Assembly: GCA_963703175.1 (NCBI GenBank)
Contig: OY969794.1
Coordinates: forward strand, 868,001 to 932,000
DNA length: 64,000 bases
DNA from: VRUE01 sp963703175
GTDB lineage: Bacteria > Actinomycetota > Thermoleophilia > Solirubrobacterales > 70-9
Direction: 5' to 3'
Shown here: one piece after another, positions 49,256 through 58,504 of the stretch
Position numbering within the stretch: the stretch's first letter is position 1
Layout: each line of letters begins with the position of its first letter
Program-made: the position numbers and the translations under genes
Notes under the pieces: model-generated
What the model was told of the DNA's origin: nothing
The model's input: the letters and a program-made list of their open reading frames with translations, nothing else
Database searches by the model: none

Positions 49256-50049
49256 GACGAGCGCTTGCGCCGCTTGCCGGATCGCTTCTCCGGACGGGCG
49301 GCGAGCCGCAGGGTTCGCTCGCTCTCCTTCTCGACCGCCTCGCCCATCGCGATCTGGAAAGTCGCCTGCAGGGCACCGGAGGCCAGCGGACGCATCCGTT
49401 CGAGCGCCTCGCTCATCTGCGGCCAGTCGCGCTCGGGCCGGCCGGCGCGATCGAAGGGCTGCCAGATCTCCTTGACAAAGAGGTCGACGAAGGTGCGAGC
49501 GACGCCGTCGGCGTGGCGGCGCAGCTTCTCCGCCGTGACGAGCGCCCCCTCGGCGCCGATCCCGAGCTGGGCCAGCTCGGCCGCGGCGCGCAGCAGATGT
49601 GGGCTGATCACCTCGATCCGCCCGTCGGGCAGGGCGCGGAAGATGCCGAGCTTTTCGGCCCGACGCCTCAGCTTGGCGTCCACCGCCTCCTCCCAGATCG
49701 CGGCCAACTCATCGGCGTCGACAATCTCCGGTGCCTCGTCTTCGAAGGGAGCGCGCAGCGCCCGAGTGAAATCGAAGATCGCCGAGGCCGAGCCATCGCC
49801 GCTGTCGAGAACGCGGCGGATCGCCTCGAGGTTGAGTCCATCCGCCTGCATCTCCCGAGTCAGCTCAATCCGAGCAACGTGCTCTTCGCCGTAGTAGCCG
49901 GTACGTCCCCGGACGGTGGGGGGCGGCAGCAAACCACGCGTCTGATGGGCACGGATGTTGCGCACCGTCATCCCGGTTCGCTCCGCCAGCTGGCGGATCG
50001 TCATATCGCCGCCTGCAGGCCTGGCACCTTTTGAAGCCTTCCTACTCAT
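49252..50049 (-). CDS. MerR-family regulator
   Basis: A 265-residue protein with an N-terminal MerR winged helix (MTIRQLAERTGMTVRNIRAH then RGLLPPPTVRGRTGYY, residues about 16-50) and a long helical C-terminus. It has no cysteine-rich metal site. It overlaps the end of the convergent TetR gene by 4 bp. Effector unknown. Confidence 0.9.
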   Translation of the reverse strand: MSRKASKGARPAGGDMTIRQLAERTGMTVRNIRAHQTRGLLPPPTVRGRTGYYGEEHVARIELTREMQADGLNLEAIRRVLDSGDGSASAIFDFTRALRAPFEDEAPEIVDADELAAIWEEAVDAKLRRRAEKLGIFRALPDGRIEVISPHLLRAAAELAQLGIGAEGALVTAEKLRRHADGVARTFVDLFVKEIWQPFDRAGRPERDWPQMSEALERMRPLASGALQATFQIAMGEAVEKESERTLRLAARPEKRSGKRRKRSS

Positions 50050-50088
50050 CTCAGCCCATGGTATGTGGCCCAGACGGCTAGCTCTGAA

Positions 50089-50805
50089 TCAGCCGGTAAG
50101 TGACAGGCGCTGGCCGTTCATCTCCTGCGCGGCGTCAGAACAGAGAAAGGCAATCGCGTCGGCGATGTGCTCGCTGAGGGTGAAGGAGGAGAAATCGCCA
50201 TCGGGGTTTTCCTCGAGCATCCGCTGGGTGAGGATCGCGTCGACGACGACGATGTTCGCCGTCGCGTTGCCGCCGACAAAGCCGTCGGCGAGAGCGAGGG
50301 TCCATGCCTCCGCGGCTGCCTTGGCGGCAGCATAGGCAGCGTTGGAGTTAGACGGTGCCTGCGCCTGCCTAGCGGAGACGAGGACGAAGCGACCCTGCCC
50401 AGCGGTGAGAAGGGCGTCATGGAAGGCGCGGGTGGTGTGTTGGACGGTCCGGATCAACAACTCATGGAGAAGATCCCAGTCGGCGAGGGGCGCCTCGTGC
50501 AGCGGCTGCCCGCCGCGCCAACCACCAACCAGATGGAGCAGCCCGTCGACCCGGCCGAAGCGCTCGAGCAACGCCTCACACCAGCCCCCTGCCGCTTCCT
50601 CGTCAAGCAGATCGACCGCGCGCCCGTCCCAGCGCTCCGCCGGCAGTCCAAGTCCGGCCCCGATCCCGTCGAGCCGCGCCTGGTCACGCTCGGCCCCCGC
50701 CACCGTCGCGCCGTCGGCGGCCAACCGTTCGGCCACAACCGGCCCCAAACCGCCGCCGATGCCGGCAATGGCGAAGACGCGACCGTCGAGTGAGTTCGAA
50801 CCCAT
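50089..50805 (-). CDS. Short-chain dehydrogenase/reductase
   Basis: This 238-residue SDR has the nucleotide motif AIAGIGGGLGPVVAERLAAD, catalytic serine region FVLVSARQAQ and the active-site motif AAYAAAKAAAEA (Tyr-x3-Lys). It is shorter than many family members. ATG 50805 is chosen because the upstream frame is Arg-rich. Substrate unknown. Confidence 0.88.
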   Translation of the reverse strand: MGSNSLDGRVFAIAGIGGGLGPVVAERLAADGATVAGAERDQARLDGIGAGLGLPAERWDGRAVDLLDEEAAGGWCEALLERFGRVDGLLHLVGGWRGGQPLHEAPLADWDLLHELLIRTVQHTTRAFHDALLTAGQGRFVLVSARQAQAPSNSNAAYAAAKAAAEAWTLALADGFVGGNATANIVVVDAILTQRMLEENPDGDFSSFTLSEHIADAIAFLCSDAAQEMNGQRLSLTG

Positions 50806-50860
50806 TGCCACATCCTCTCGCATCAAGGCCATGCCATTCGAACCCAGGTTGCATGTTCCG

Positions 50861-51634
50861 TCAGGTAGCTGAATCCTCGGCTGCCGCCTCTTCCGCGAGG
50901 GACGACTGACGAGCGAGCAGGTCATAGAAGAGAAGTGCCGTCGCCAAAGCACTAAATGACGCCGTAAGGATGTGGATCACGAGACCGACCAGGAATGACA
51001 CGGCGCCCATGTCGTGCTCCCCGAAGGCGGCAGCACCGAGAAGGCTGGGCACAACCACGATCACGGAAACGCAGACGAGAAAGGCGAAAATGTGTCCGTA
51101 CTGGCCGTCGCTCAATTCACCGCTACGGCGCAGGGCGGGCAGCCAGCCTTCGTGCTCGATCGCGGCAGCCTGCGCGACGACGATCCAACGCAGGATCAGG
51201 ATGACCCCCGGAACGATCAGCGCCGCGAGACCAACGAAAATTCCGAGCCAGGAGACGATCGCAGCCGCCGCCACAACGGGCAGCGCCCTGAATCCTTGCT
51301 TTGCCACGGCGGCGATCCGAGGGTCCTCACCTCGCCTGACCTCGGCCACCGCGTGAACGTGGAGGGCGGAGACGAACGGGCCGATCAAAGCCAGGTCGAC
51401 GAACGGCAGTAGTAGGGCGACGCCTGGCGAGACAGTGCCGCCCGAGAACGGATCGGTGCCGGTTGCCCCCCGAACGATCAGTTCGTAGGGAACGATCACG
51501 CCGGCCGCCAGAGCGAAGAAGAGCAGCGTGTAGCGCCGGTAAAGGCCGAACGCGGCCAGCAACAGCTGTCGCACCGACTGCCTCTCATTCAATCGGAGTG
51601 CGCTCTGCTCCTCGGGGCCGGCAGATGAATCCAT
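50861..51634 (-). CDS. Multi-spanning membrane protein
   Basis: A 257-residue protein with about six hydrophobic segments after a polar N-terminus (SAGPEEQSALRLNERQSVRQ). The sequence SWLGIFVGLAALIVPGVILI then LRWIVVAQAAAIEHEG resembles the membrane domain linked to glycerophosphodiester phosphodiesterases (YciC-like). Start ATG 51634; the longer frame overlaps the divergent gene. Function unknown. Confidence 0.8.
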   Translation of the reverse strand: MDSSAGPEEQSALRLNERQSVRQLLLAAFGLYRRYTLLFFALAAGVIVPYELIVRGATGTDPFSGGTVSPGVALLLPFVDLALIGPFVSALHVHAVAEVRRGEDPRIAAVAKQGFRALPVVAAAAIVSWLGIFVGLAALIVPGVILILRWIVVAQAAAIEHEGWLPALRRSGELSDGQYGHIFAFLVCVSVIVVVPSLLGAAAFGEHDMGAVSFLVGLVIHILTASFSALATALLFYDLLARQSSLAEEAAAEDSAT

Positions 51635-51697
51635 TGGGCGGCAGGGTATGGGATACGTGGGAAGCGCACTATGAGTACGGGGTAGGCTTTCGCTCCC

Positions 51698-52345
51698 ATG
51701 AACGACGACTGGCGCCTGCAGGTCGACCTCCACGATCCGTCCCATTTCGAGCAGGTGGTCGAGCGACTGGAGGCGCGCGAGTTGGAGGACGACCTCAGCG
51801 ACGCCTTCCACGACCGCATCATCATCAGCCGCAACGGCACCCGGATCTTTCTCTACGCCGGATCCAGAGAGCAAATCGAACAGGCGCGCACGCTTCTGGA
51901 AGCACTGGATGAGAAACACGACTGGAGCCTCGTCATCGATTTGAAGCGCTGGCACCCGGAGGCAGAGTCCTGGCGCGATCCCGACGAAGCGCTGCCGGAG
52001 ACCGCGCAAGCCAAGGCGCTGGAGCACCAGGCCCTGATTTCCGCCGAACGCAAGCAGGTGGAGGAACAGGGCTATCCCGAGTTCGAGGTGCGCGTCGACC
52101 TTCCCTCGCGTCACGACGCACTCCAGTTCGCAGAGCGGCTACGTGAAGAGGGGCTGCCAACCGTTCATCGTTGGAAGTTCCTCCTGATCGGTGCCACCGA
52201 CGAGGACGCCGCCAATGCCCTCGCCGAGCGGATTCGAAGCGAGGCGCCGAGCAGCAGCAAGGTCAGCATTGAGGGCACCTGGAGGGCCGCTTACGGAGAG
52301 CGCCCACCTAGTCCCTTTGCGGTGCTGGGCGGGCTCGCCGGGTGA
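51698..52345 (+). CDS. Hypothetical protein with two ferredoxin-like repeats
   Basis: This 215-residue soluble protein has two similar halves: WRLQVDLHDPSHFEQVVERL with RIFLYAGSREQIEQARTLLE, and FEVRVDLPSRHDALQFAERL with LLIGATDEDAANALAERIRS. Each suggests a beta-alpha-beta unit. A charged linker joins them. No enzymatic motif is visible. Confidence 0.75.
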   Translation: MNDDWRLQVDLHDPSHFEQVVERLEARELEDDLSDAFHDRIIISRNGTRIFLYAGSREQIEQARTLLEALDEKHDWSLVIDLKRWHPEAESWRDPDEALPETAQAKALEHQALISAERKQVEEQGYPEFEVRVDLPSRHDALQFAERLREEGLPTVHRWKFLLIGATDEDAANALAERIRSEAPSSSKVSIEGTWRAAYGERPPSPFAVLGGLAG

Positions 52346-52373
52346 TTTCAAGCCCGGTCGGGGCAAAGCGAAA

Positions 52374-52455
52374 TGGGGGAGACAGGATTCGAACCTGTGT
52401 AGGCAGAGCCAATGCGTTTACAGCGCATCTCCTTTAACCACTCGGACACTCCCCC
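52374..52455 (-). tRNA. tRNA-Tyr (anticodon GTA)
   Basis: On the minus strand the acceptor GGGGGAG pairs with CTCCCCC, discriminator A. The anticodon arm ATGCG-CTGTAAA-CGCAT gives GTA (tyrosine). A long variable arm (TGGCTCTGCCTA region) marks a class II tRNA, and the T arm is ACAGG-TTCGAAT-CCTGT. CCA is not encoded. Confidence 0.97.
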
Positions 52456-52470
52456 TAAGGGTGAATGAGT

Positions 52471-52854
52471 TTATCCGGCCTCGACGCCCAGGCGGATGGC
52501 CATCTGCTCGTTGAAGGCGGTCAAGGCCGACATCGGGCGCATGAAGACGGTCAGCTCCTTGACCTTGTCGTGCTCATCGAGCTCGAGGAAGTCGATCCCC
52601 TCCAGCTCGCGATCGCCGACGCAGGCTTTGAAGCGCAGGACGACGGTGCCGTCGCCGACGAGCTCGTCGGTGTAGCGGAAGTCCTCCAGCGTGGCGGCAA
52701 CGTGGGTGAGGACCTGGAAGACGATGTCGCGACCCTCGAAACCACGGAAGAGGATCGGGCTGTGCAGGACGACATCCTCGCGCAGAGTCGCCTTGGCCGC
52801 CTCCAGGTCCTTGGCCTCGACGGCGAGGCGGAATGGGTGCGGAGCGGCGGTCAC
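52471..52854 (-). CDS. SnoaL-like nuclear transport factor 2 family protein
   Basis: A 127-residue NTF2-fold protein: HPFRLAVEAKDLEAAKATLR, DVVLHSPILFRGFEGRDIVF and FLELDEHDKVKELTVFMRPM. The order of strands and the terminal MRP motif match SnoaL-like proteins of unknown ligand. Start ATG 52854. Confidence 0.82.
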   Translation of the reverse strand: MTAAPHPFRLAVEAKDLEAAKATLREDVVLHSPILFRGFEGRDIVFQVLTHVAATLEDFRYTDELVGDGTVVLRFKACVGDRELEGIDFLELDEHDKVKELTVFMRPMSALTAFNEQMAIRLGVEAG

Positions 52855-52876
52855 GTCCTCTCCACTCTACGCTTGC

Positions 52877-53338
52877 TCAGCGCGGCTCGAGCACGAACAG
52901 CGCGATGTCGCGGTCGGTGCGCGCCTCGTATTCATCGAAGCCCGAATACTGCACGTTGTGCTTGCGCCAGAGATCTGCCCGCTCCTCGCCCTCCGCTACC
53001 CGCGCTCGTACCGACCGCCGCTCGCGCCCCACCTCGACCTCGGCGTCCGGATTGGCCTTCAGGTTGAGCGACCAGGCGGGAGTGCGGTTGTGGCCGGCGT
53101 TGGAGCCGATGACGACCAAGTTCTCGCCCTCGGAGAGGTAGACGACCGGCGCGGTTCGCTCCTGGCCGGATTTGCGACCGGTCGTCGTCAACAGCAACAC
53201 CGGCGCCTCGTTGATCTTCCCTCCGATGCGTCCTCCCGAGAGTCGGTAGAGCGGGATGTTGAGCTTGCCGGTCCAGCGCAGGCCGGTAGCACCCAGCATC
53301 TGCGAAGCGCGTGAATAGAACTTGTCTCCAGAGGGCAC
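52877..53338 (-). CDS. Deazaflavin-dependent nitroreductase-like protein (DUF385)
   Basis: This 153-residue split-barrel protein has ITTGRKSGQERTAPVVYLSE-like sequence (residues about 51-70), VVIGSNAGHNRTPAWSLNLK and VEVGRERRSVRARVAEGEER, the pattern of F420-dependent Ddn/DUF385 enzymes. GTG 53338 matches the family start. An F420 cofactor is inferred from the family. Confidence 0.87.
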   Translation of the reverse strand: MPSGDKFYSRASQMLGATGLRWTGKLNIPLYRLSGGRIGGKINEAPVLLLTTTGRKSGQERTAPVVYLSEGENLVVIGSNAGHNRTPAWSLNLKANPDAEVEVGRERRSVRARVAEGEERADLWRKHNVQYSGFDEYEARTDRDIALFVLEPR

Positions 53339-53446
53339 GGCCGCAGTATGCCCCTGACGCGTCGGAAACGTCGTCAGGCAAGGACGCAGGGAGCGTGGCG
53401 TGCTCTGCACGCGAGCGACCGAGGACGCCGCATGAGGGCTTCTCCG

Positions 53447-54568
53447 TCAGCCAGCTTCGCGGAGCATCTGTGCCTCTGGCAGATGCTGGAGTTTCTTCAG
53501 CGTGTTGTTCTCGATCTGGCGGATCCGCTCGCGGGTGACGCCGAAGGTATTGCCTACTTCCTCGAGCGTGAGCGGCTCCAGACCGGTGAGGCCGTAGCGC
53601 AGCTCGATCACCTGGCGCTCGCGCTCGGGCAGCGCCGAAAGCGCCTTGCGCACCCCCTCCTTCTGCATGTGTTCACTCGCCTCTTCGAAGGGCTCGGCCA
53701 CGGTGTCGTCGGCGACGAAGTCACCGAGCTCTGAGTCGTCCTCGTCGCCGACCGGTTTCTCCAGCGACACCGGTAGCTGCGCCACGCGGAGGATCTCGCG
53801 TACTTCGGCCAGTGGCCAACGCAGCTCCTCGGCGATCTCGGCCGGCTCCGGCTCGCGACCGAAGCGCTGCACCAGCTGGCGCTCAACGTGGGCAACACGA
53901 TTGAGCTTCTCGACCATGTGCACGGGGATGCGGATCGTCCGTGCCTTGTCGGCGATCGCCCGGGTAACGGCCTGGCGAATCCACCAAGTCGCATAGGTGG
54001 AGAACTTGTAGCCGCGGCGGTAGTCGAACTTCTCCACCGCCCGGATCAACCCCAGCGAACCCTCCTGGATCAAATCGAGGAAGCTGAGGCCGCGTCCCAA
54101 ATAGCCTTTGGCAATCGAGACGACAAGGCGCAAGTTGGCCTCCACCATCTGCCGCTTGGCGACCATGTCGCCGCGCTCGATCCGCTTCGCCAGTTCGACC
54201 TCTTGGCCAGCGGTGAGCAAATCGACCCGACCGATCGAACGCAAGTAGAGGCGCAACGAGTCCAGACTAGGTTCAATCGTCAGGTCGAGCTCTTGCTTGC
54301 GCGAGGAGCCGTTGGTCGACTCGGCGCGCTGCTCTTTATGAGCGCTGACCCCGTCCTCGGCAATTACTTCGACACCGTGTTCGACCAGGTGTGCGTGCAG
54401 GCCTGTGACCTGCTCCTTGGTCACCTCGACCTCCTCCAGCGTGGAGGCGATCTGCTCGAAGGTTAGATAGCCCCGCTCGCGTCCAAGCGCAACCAGTGCC
54501 TGGAGCTCCTGCGGCCCAGGCGGCTGCTCGCTCGAATCCTGATTCAGGCCCCGCGGGACCGTCTCCAA
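53447..54568 (-). CDS. rpoD: Primary RNA polymerase sigma factor (RpoD/SigA)
   Basis: A 373-residue sigma-70 protein with region 1.1-like N-terminus, region 1.2 (DSLRLYLRSIGRVDLLTAGQ), region 2 (KFSTYATWWIRQAVTRAIAD), region 3 and region 4 (LTLEEVGNTFGVTRERIRQI). It directs RNA polymerase to TTGACA/TATAAT-type promoters, agreeing with those found in this window. The ATG is upstream of, and opposite to, folE2. Confidence 0.96.
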   Translation of the reverse strand: METVPRGLNQDSSEQPPGPQELQALVALGRERGYLTFEQIASTLEEVEVTKEQVTGLHAHLVEHGVEVIAEDGVSAHKEQRAESTNGSSRKQELDLTIEPSLDSLRLYLRSIGRVDLLTAGQEVELAKRIERGDMVAKRQMVEANLRLVVSIAKGYLGRGLSFLDLIQEGSLGLIRAVEKFDYRRGYKFSTYATWWIRQAVTRAIADKARTIRIPVHMVEKLNRVAHVERQLVQRFGREPEPAEIAEELRWPLAEVREILRVAQLPVSLEKPVGDEDDSELGDFVADDTVAEPFEEASEHMQKEGVRKALSALPERERQVIELRYGLTGLEPLTLEEVGNTFGVTRERIRQIENNTLKKLQHLPEAQMLREAG

Positions 54569-54678
54569 TGGCTCGATATCACTGCCTCCACTGCAACCCT
54601 GTTCCCCTCCCGGGGGCCGGCCCCATCGCTCCGACGTTGAGAAGTATAGGGACGCAATCGCTTACGCTTCCTCTGCCG

Positions 54679-55686
54679 ATGGCAACCCGTTCCACCACTC
54701 CACTCTCTTCGACGACGCCCGACGTGCAGTCAGGGACGCCGGCTACCAGGGTGAGTCTCTCGCGAGTAGGAGTGACCGGTGTCGAGAAGGTGATCCGGGT
54801 TAAAGCGGACGGCGCCGAGAACCTCTACCACGCCGAGTTTGAGTGCTTCGTTGACCTCGAGCCGCGCCAGGCGGGTGTCCACATGTCGCGCTTTGAGGAA
54901 GTCGTCGGCGAGGTAATCGACGAGGTCGTCCTCGGCGAGGCATTCCGCGCCGAGATACTCGCCGCCCACATTGCCCAGCGGGTACGTGAGCGCCAAGGTG
55001 GGTTACGGGCCGAGGTCTCGGTCACCGCGCGCTACCCGGAGACGGTCACCACCCCGGCCAGCGGCATACGCACCCAAGAGATCTACGTCCTCTTCGGCAC
55101 TGCTGTCGATTCGCAGCGCGGTACGCGCACGCTGACCGGCGTCCAAGCCCAGGGAATGACCGCCTGCCCCTGCGCGCAGGAGATGGTCGGCGGCCTCGCC
55201 CGCGAACGCCTCGCCGAGCAGGGCTTCGACGCCGAGCAGATCGAGGCGGCGATCGAGGCGGTGCCGGTCGCCACCCACAACCAACGCGGAATCGGCACCC
55301 TCCACATCGGCTGCCCCGAGGGCGGCCCCGCCTGGATCGACGCACCGGAGCTGCTGCGCATTGTCGAGCAATCGATGAGCTCGGAGATCTACGAGCTGAT
55401 GAAGCGCCCCGACGAGCTGGCGGTTGTAGCCAAGGCGCACGCTCAGCCGCGTTTCGTCGAGGACTGCGTGCGCGAGATGGTGCGCCGGGTCACCGCCGAC
55501 TACCCCGACCTGCCCGGCGGTACCTTCGTCATGGCGCGCCAGGAGAACCTCGAGACGATCCACCGTCACAACGTGGTCGCCGAGCGCTACGGCGCGCTCG
55601 ACGACTTGCGAGCCGAGCTTGACAGCGGCGAGCACCAGCGCCGCCACACGACTATGCGTGAGTGGCTAGAGGCCCCGACCAGTTGA
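54679..55686 (+). CDS. folE2: GTP cyclohydrolase FolE2 (MptA/type IB)
   Basis: This 335-residue T-fold enzyme opens GTP for folate (and queuosine/deazapurine) synthesis without strict zinc use. It shows SRVGVTGVEKVIRVKADGAE, the catalytic-loop GMTACPCAQEM, THNQRGIGTLHIGCP and ETIHRHNVVAER. Start ATG 54679; an upstream frame to 54496 lies opposite rpoD and is rejected. Confidence 0.93.
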   Translation: MATRSTTPLSSTTPDVQSGTPATRVSLSRVGVTGVEKVIRVKADGAENLYHAEFECFVDLEPRQAGVHMSRFEEVVGEVIDEVVLGEAFRAEILAAHIAQRVRERQGGLRAEVSVTARYPETVTTPASGIRTQEIYVLFGTAVDSQRGTRTLTGVQAQGMTACPCAQEMVGGLARERLAEQGFDAEQIEAAIEAVPVATHNQRGIGTLHIGCPEGGPAWIDAPELLRIVEQSMSSEIYELMKRPDELAVVAKAHAQPRFVEDCVREMVRRVTADYPDLPGGTFVMARQENLETIHRHNVVAERYGALDDLRAELDSGEHQRRHTTMREWLEAPTS

Positions 55687-55741
55687 GCCGCCGACGGGAC
55701 TAAAAGTCGCCTATATGGCCACTTTTAGTCCCGTCGGCGGC
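55687..55741. terminator. Bidirectional hairpin between folE2 and pgsA
   Basis: 21-bp arms GCCGCCGACGGGACTAAAAG(T) (55687-55707) and their complement (55721-55741) surround a 13-nt loop with an internal GCC/GGC stem. It starts at the folE2 stop and encodes the last ~13 residues of the convergent pgsA gene. Position suggests a shared terminator; the core CCGCCGACGGG recurs at 6857-6866. Confidence 0.65.
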
Positions 55742-56278
55742 AGAATGCGCCTCCGCCAGTCGCTTGCGCAGGCCGAGAAAGTAGTCGGCACCGCTGATCA
55801 AGGTCGCCGCAACTGCGAGATAGACGAGGACGTTGACCCAGGTCGGGGCGGGGTTGGTAGCGATCAGGGCAAACACGGCGGCGATCTGCAGCACGGTCTT
55901 CAGCTTGCCCATCCAGCTGGCAGCGATAACGACGCCGCGCTCAGCGGCGATCGCTCGCAACCCGGTGACGGCGATCTCGCGCGCGATGATCACCATCGCC
56001 ACCCAGGCCTGCAGCCGGTTAAGCGAGACGAGTGAGACCAACGCCGCGGTGATCAACAGCTTGTCGGCAAACGGATCCATCAGCTTGCCGAAGGTGGTGA
56101 CGGCATCCCGCGAACGGGCGAAATAGCCATCGAGGCCATCGGTAAGCGCGGCCAAAGCAAAGACGGCGGCGGCCAGCTCGTCGCCGTTGGGCGTCTCGCC
56201 CAGTAGGGCGACGACAACGACCGGCACAGCAAGGATGCGAAGTAGGGTTAGGGCGTTAGGGAGATTGAGCGGGAACAT
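55700..56278 (-). CDS. pgsA: CDP-diacylglycerol-glycerol-3-phosphate phosphatidyltransferase
   Basis: A 192-residue membrane enzyme with the CDP-alcohol phosphotransferase motif spread over DGLDGYFARSRDAVTTFGKL and MDPFADK, whose aspartates bind metal. It makes phosphatidylglycerolphosphate. Four to five membrane helices are visible. Its tail (TKSGHIGDF) comes from the hairpin. Confidence 0.93.
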   Translation of the reverse strand: MFPLNLPNALTLLRILAVPVVVVALLGETPNGDELAAAVFALAALTDGLDGYFARSRDAVTTFGKLMDPFADKLLITAALVSLVSLNRLQAWVAMVIIAREIAVTGLRAIAAERGVVIAASWMGKLKTVLQIAAVFALIATNPAPTWVNVLVYLAVAATLISGADYFLGLRKRLAEAHSAADGTKSGHIGDF

Positions 56279-56283
56279 CCCAC

Positions 56284-58497
56284 TCAGGCACTCCCCGCCG
56301 GCTCTTTCGCGGCCGCGAGCTCGGCGTCGCGCTTGGCAAAGAAGTCCTCACCCTCAATGCTGATGTGAGGGACGAATCGGTCGAGCCAGCGCGGCATCCA
56401 CCAGGCCCAGCGGCCGAGCAAAACCATCACGGCGGGGACCAGCAGGCAGCGGACCAAGGTCGAGTCAATCGCGATCGCCACCGCGAGGCCGACCCCGAAC
56501 TCCTTCACGATCGGGTTGCCGTTGAGGACGAAGCTGGTGAAGACGCAGACCATGATCGCCGCCGCCGAGGTGATCACCCGCCCGGTGTTGGCCAGCCCTT
56601 CGATCACCGCCTCTTTCTCGTCTTCGTTCTTGCGGTAGTGCTCGCGCATCTGGGTCAGCAGGAAGACCTCGTAATCCATCGAGAGGCCGAAGAGGATCGC
56701 GAACATCAACAGCGGCACGAAGCTGACTATCGGGATCGAGTGGTCGAGCCCGATCAGCGAGGCCCCCCAGCCGAGCTGGAAGACCGCCGTCACCACCCCG
56801 TAGGCAGCGGCGACGGAGAGCAGGTTCATCGCCGCCGCCTTGACCGGCACCAGCAATGAACGGAAGGCGAGCAGGAGGACGATGAAGCTGAGCCCGACGA
56901 CGATCGCGATCATCAGCGGCAGCTTGTCGGCGATCTGCGTAGCAAGGTCGATGTAGCCGGCGGTTTGACCGCCGACGTAGGCGACGGTGCCGGTGCCACG
57001 CAGCGCTTCGGGGATCGTCGTGTCGCGCAGCCCTTCGACCAGGCTGACGGTCTCATCAGCCCACGGCGCCGATTTGGAGATCACCGTGAAGACTGCCACC
57101 GTCCCACTCTTGTCGAGAGTAGGTTCGGAAACCGCGGCCACATCGCCTGCCGCGCCTACCTGTTTCACCAGCATTGGCAGCACCTGTTTCGCTTCCGCCG
57201 CCGAGCTGAATTCGGGCGTGACGAGGAGCGGTCCGCTGAGGCCGGGGCCGAAGCCCTTGGTCAGCTGGTCGTAGTTCTGGCGGGCGGTGGTCGACTTGGG
57301 CAGGGCGCTGAGGTCGTTCTGGCCGAGCTCGAGCTGGAAGATCGGCAGCGCCAGGACGATGAGGATGACCAACGCGGCCAGGGCCGAGCGCCAGGGCCGC
57401 CGCGCGACCCCGCGCGCCCATTTGCGCCAGCCGTGCGGCTCGCTGTCGTCGGGGTCGGCGCTCGTCCCGGGCACCCGCATCGAGTTGATGTGGGGGCCGA
57501 GCGCGCCGAGCATCGCCGGCAGCAGGGTCGCAGCGGCGCAGACGGCGACGACGACGGCGATCCCCGCGGTGAAGCCGAGGGTGCTGACCAGGGGGATGCC
57601 GGCAAACGAGAGAGAGCAGAGGGCAATCACGACGGTGAAGCCGGCGAAGACGACGGCGCCGCCGGCGGTCGCGGTTGCGCGGGCGATCGACTCGCGCAGA
57701 TCCATCCCTTCGGCGAGTTGGAGTTTGTGGCGGGTGACGATGAACAGGGCGTAATCGATCCCCACCCCGAGGCCGATCATCGTCGCTAACGTCGCGGCGA
57801 CGCTCGGCACTTCGATCGCGTTCTCCAGTAGGCGGATAACCGAGAGCGAGATCGCCAGGCCGATGATCGCCGAGCCGATCGGCATCACCATCGCCGTCGC
57901 CGTGCCGAAGGCGAAGAGCAGGATGACGATCGCGGCGGCGATCCCAATCGCGTCGCTGATTCCGGTGTCGGGCTTGGAGAGCTGCCGGCCGACGTAGCTG
58001 CCGACCGAGGGTTCAAGGCCTACTCTCTCGGCGGGGTCGGCTGCGTTCAGCACAGCCTGGGCTTGCTCTTCAGTCAGTTCGCCCGGGCCGACGTCGAGGA
58101 TCACAGGGATATAGGCGACCGTTTTGTCTTTGCTCAGCAGGCCGGCTTCGGCACCCTCTTTGCTGAGCGGGCTGATTGCCGAGTTGACCTCGTGCATGGC
58201 TGCCAACCGCTTGACGGTTTCTTCAATCGCCTTCGCGTACTTCGGTTCGGTCAGCGGACCAGCCTTCGATTCGAAGGCCAGTGGGTTGCTGCCATAGGCC
58301 TGTTCGGGCAGGTTGTCTTCCAGCAGTTCGGTCGCCCTGGTCGAACCGGTGCCGGGCAGCGTCAGGTTGTCGTTGGTCTTGTCGCCGGACGCCTGGCCGA
58401 CGATCACGAGCACGACCGCGACGATCACCCAGACAGCGATCGTCGGCCAGTGATGGCGCGAGCAGAAGCGCCCTATGGCGTACAGCGGTCCGGTCAC
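56284..58497 (-). CDS. MMPL/RND-family exporter
   Basis: This 737-residue exporter has an N-terminal helix (WPTIAVWVIVAVVLVIVGQA), a periplasmic domain, and the typical GVGIDYALFIVTRHKLQLAE and MDYEVFLLTQMREHYRK motifs. It starts at GTG 58497; the long upstream frame is Ser/Arg-rich shadow. It lies directly beneath a ferritin-like lipoprotein gene, 7 bp apart, suggesting co-transcription. Its substrate is unknown. Confidence 0.93.
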   Translation of the reverse strand: MTGPLYAIGRFCSRHHWPTIAVWVIVAVVLVIVGQASGDKTNDNLTLPGTGSTRATELLEDNLPEQAYGSNPLAFESKAGPLTEPKYAKAIEETVKRLAAMHEVNSAISPLSKEGAEAGLLSKDKTVAYIPVILDVGPGELTEEQAQAVLNAADPAERVGLEPSVGSYVGRQLSKPDTGISDAIGIAAAIVILLFAFGTATAMVMPIGSAIIGLAISLSVIRLLENAIEVPSVAATLATMIGLGVGIDYALFIVTRHKLQLAEGMDLRESIARATATAGGAVVFAGFTVVIALCSLSFAGIPLVSTLGFTAGIAVVVAVCAAATLLPAMLGALGPHINSMRVPGTSADPDDSEPHGWRKWARGVARRPWRSALAALVILIVLALPIFQLELGQNDLSALPKSTTARQNYDQLTKGFGPGLSGPLLVTPEFSSAAEAKQVLPMLVKQVGAAGDVAAVSEPTLDKSGTVAVFTVISKSAPWADETVSLVEGLRDTTIPEALRGTGTVAYVGGQTAGYIDLATQIADKLPLMIAIVVGLSFIVLLLAFRSLLVPVKAAAMNLLSVAAAYGVVTAVFQLGWGASLIGLDHSIPIVSFVPLLMFAILFGLSMDYEVFLLTQMREHYRKNEDEKEAVIEGLANTGRVITSAAAIMVCVFTSFVLNGNPIVKEFGVGLAVAIAIDSTLVRCLLVPAVMVLLGRWAWWMPRWLDRFVPHISIEGEDFFAKRDAELAAAKEPAGSA

Positions 58498-58504
58498 GCG
58501 GGGA

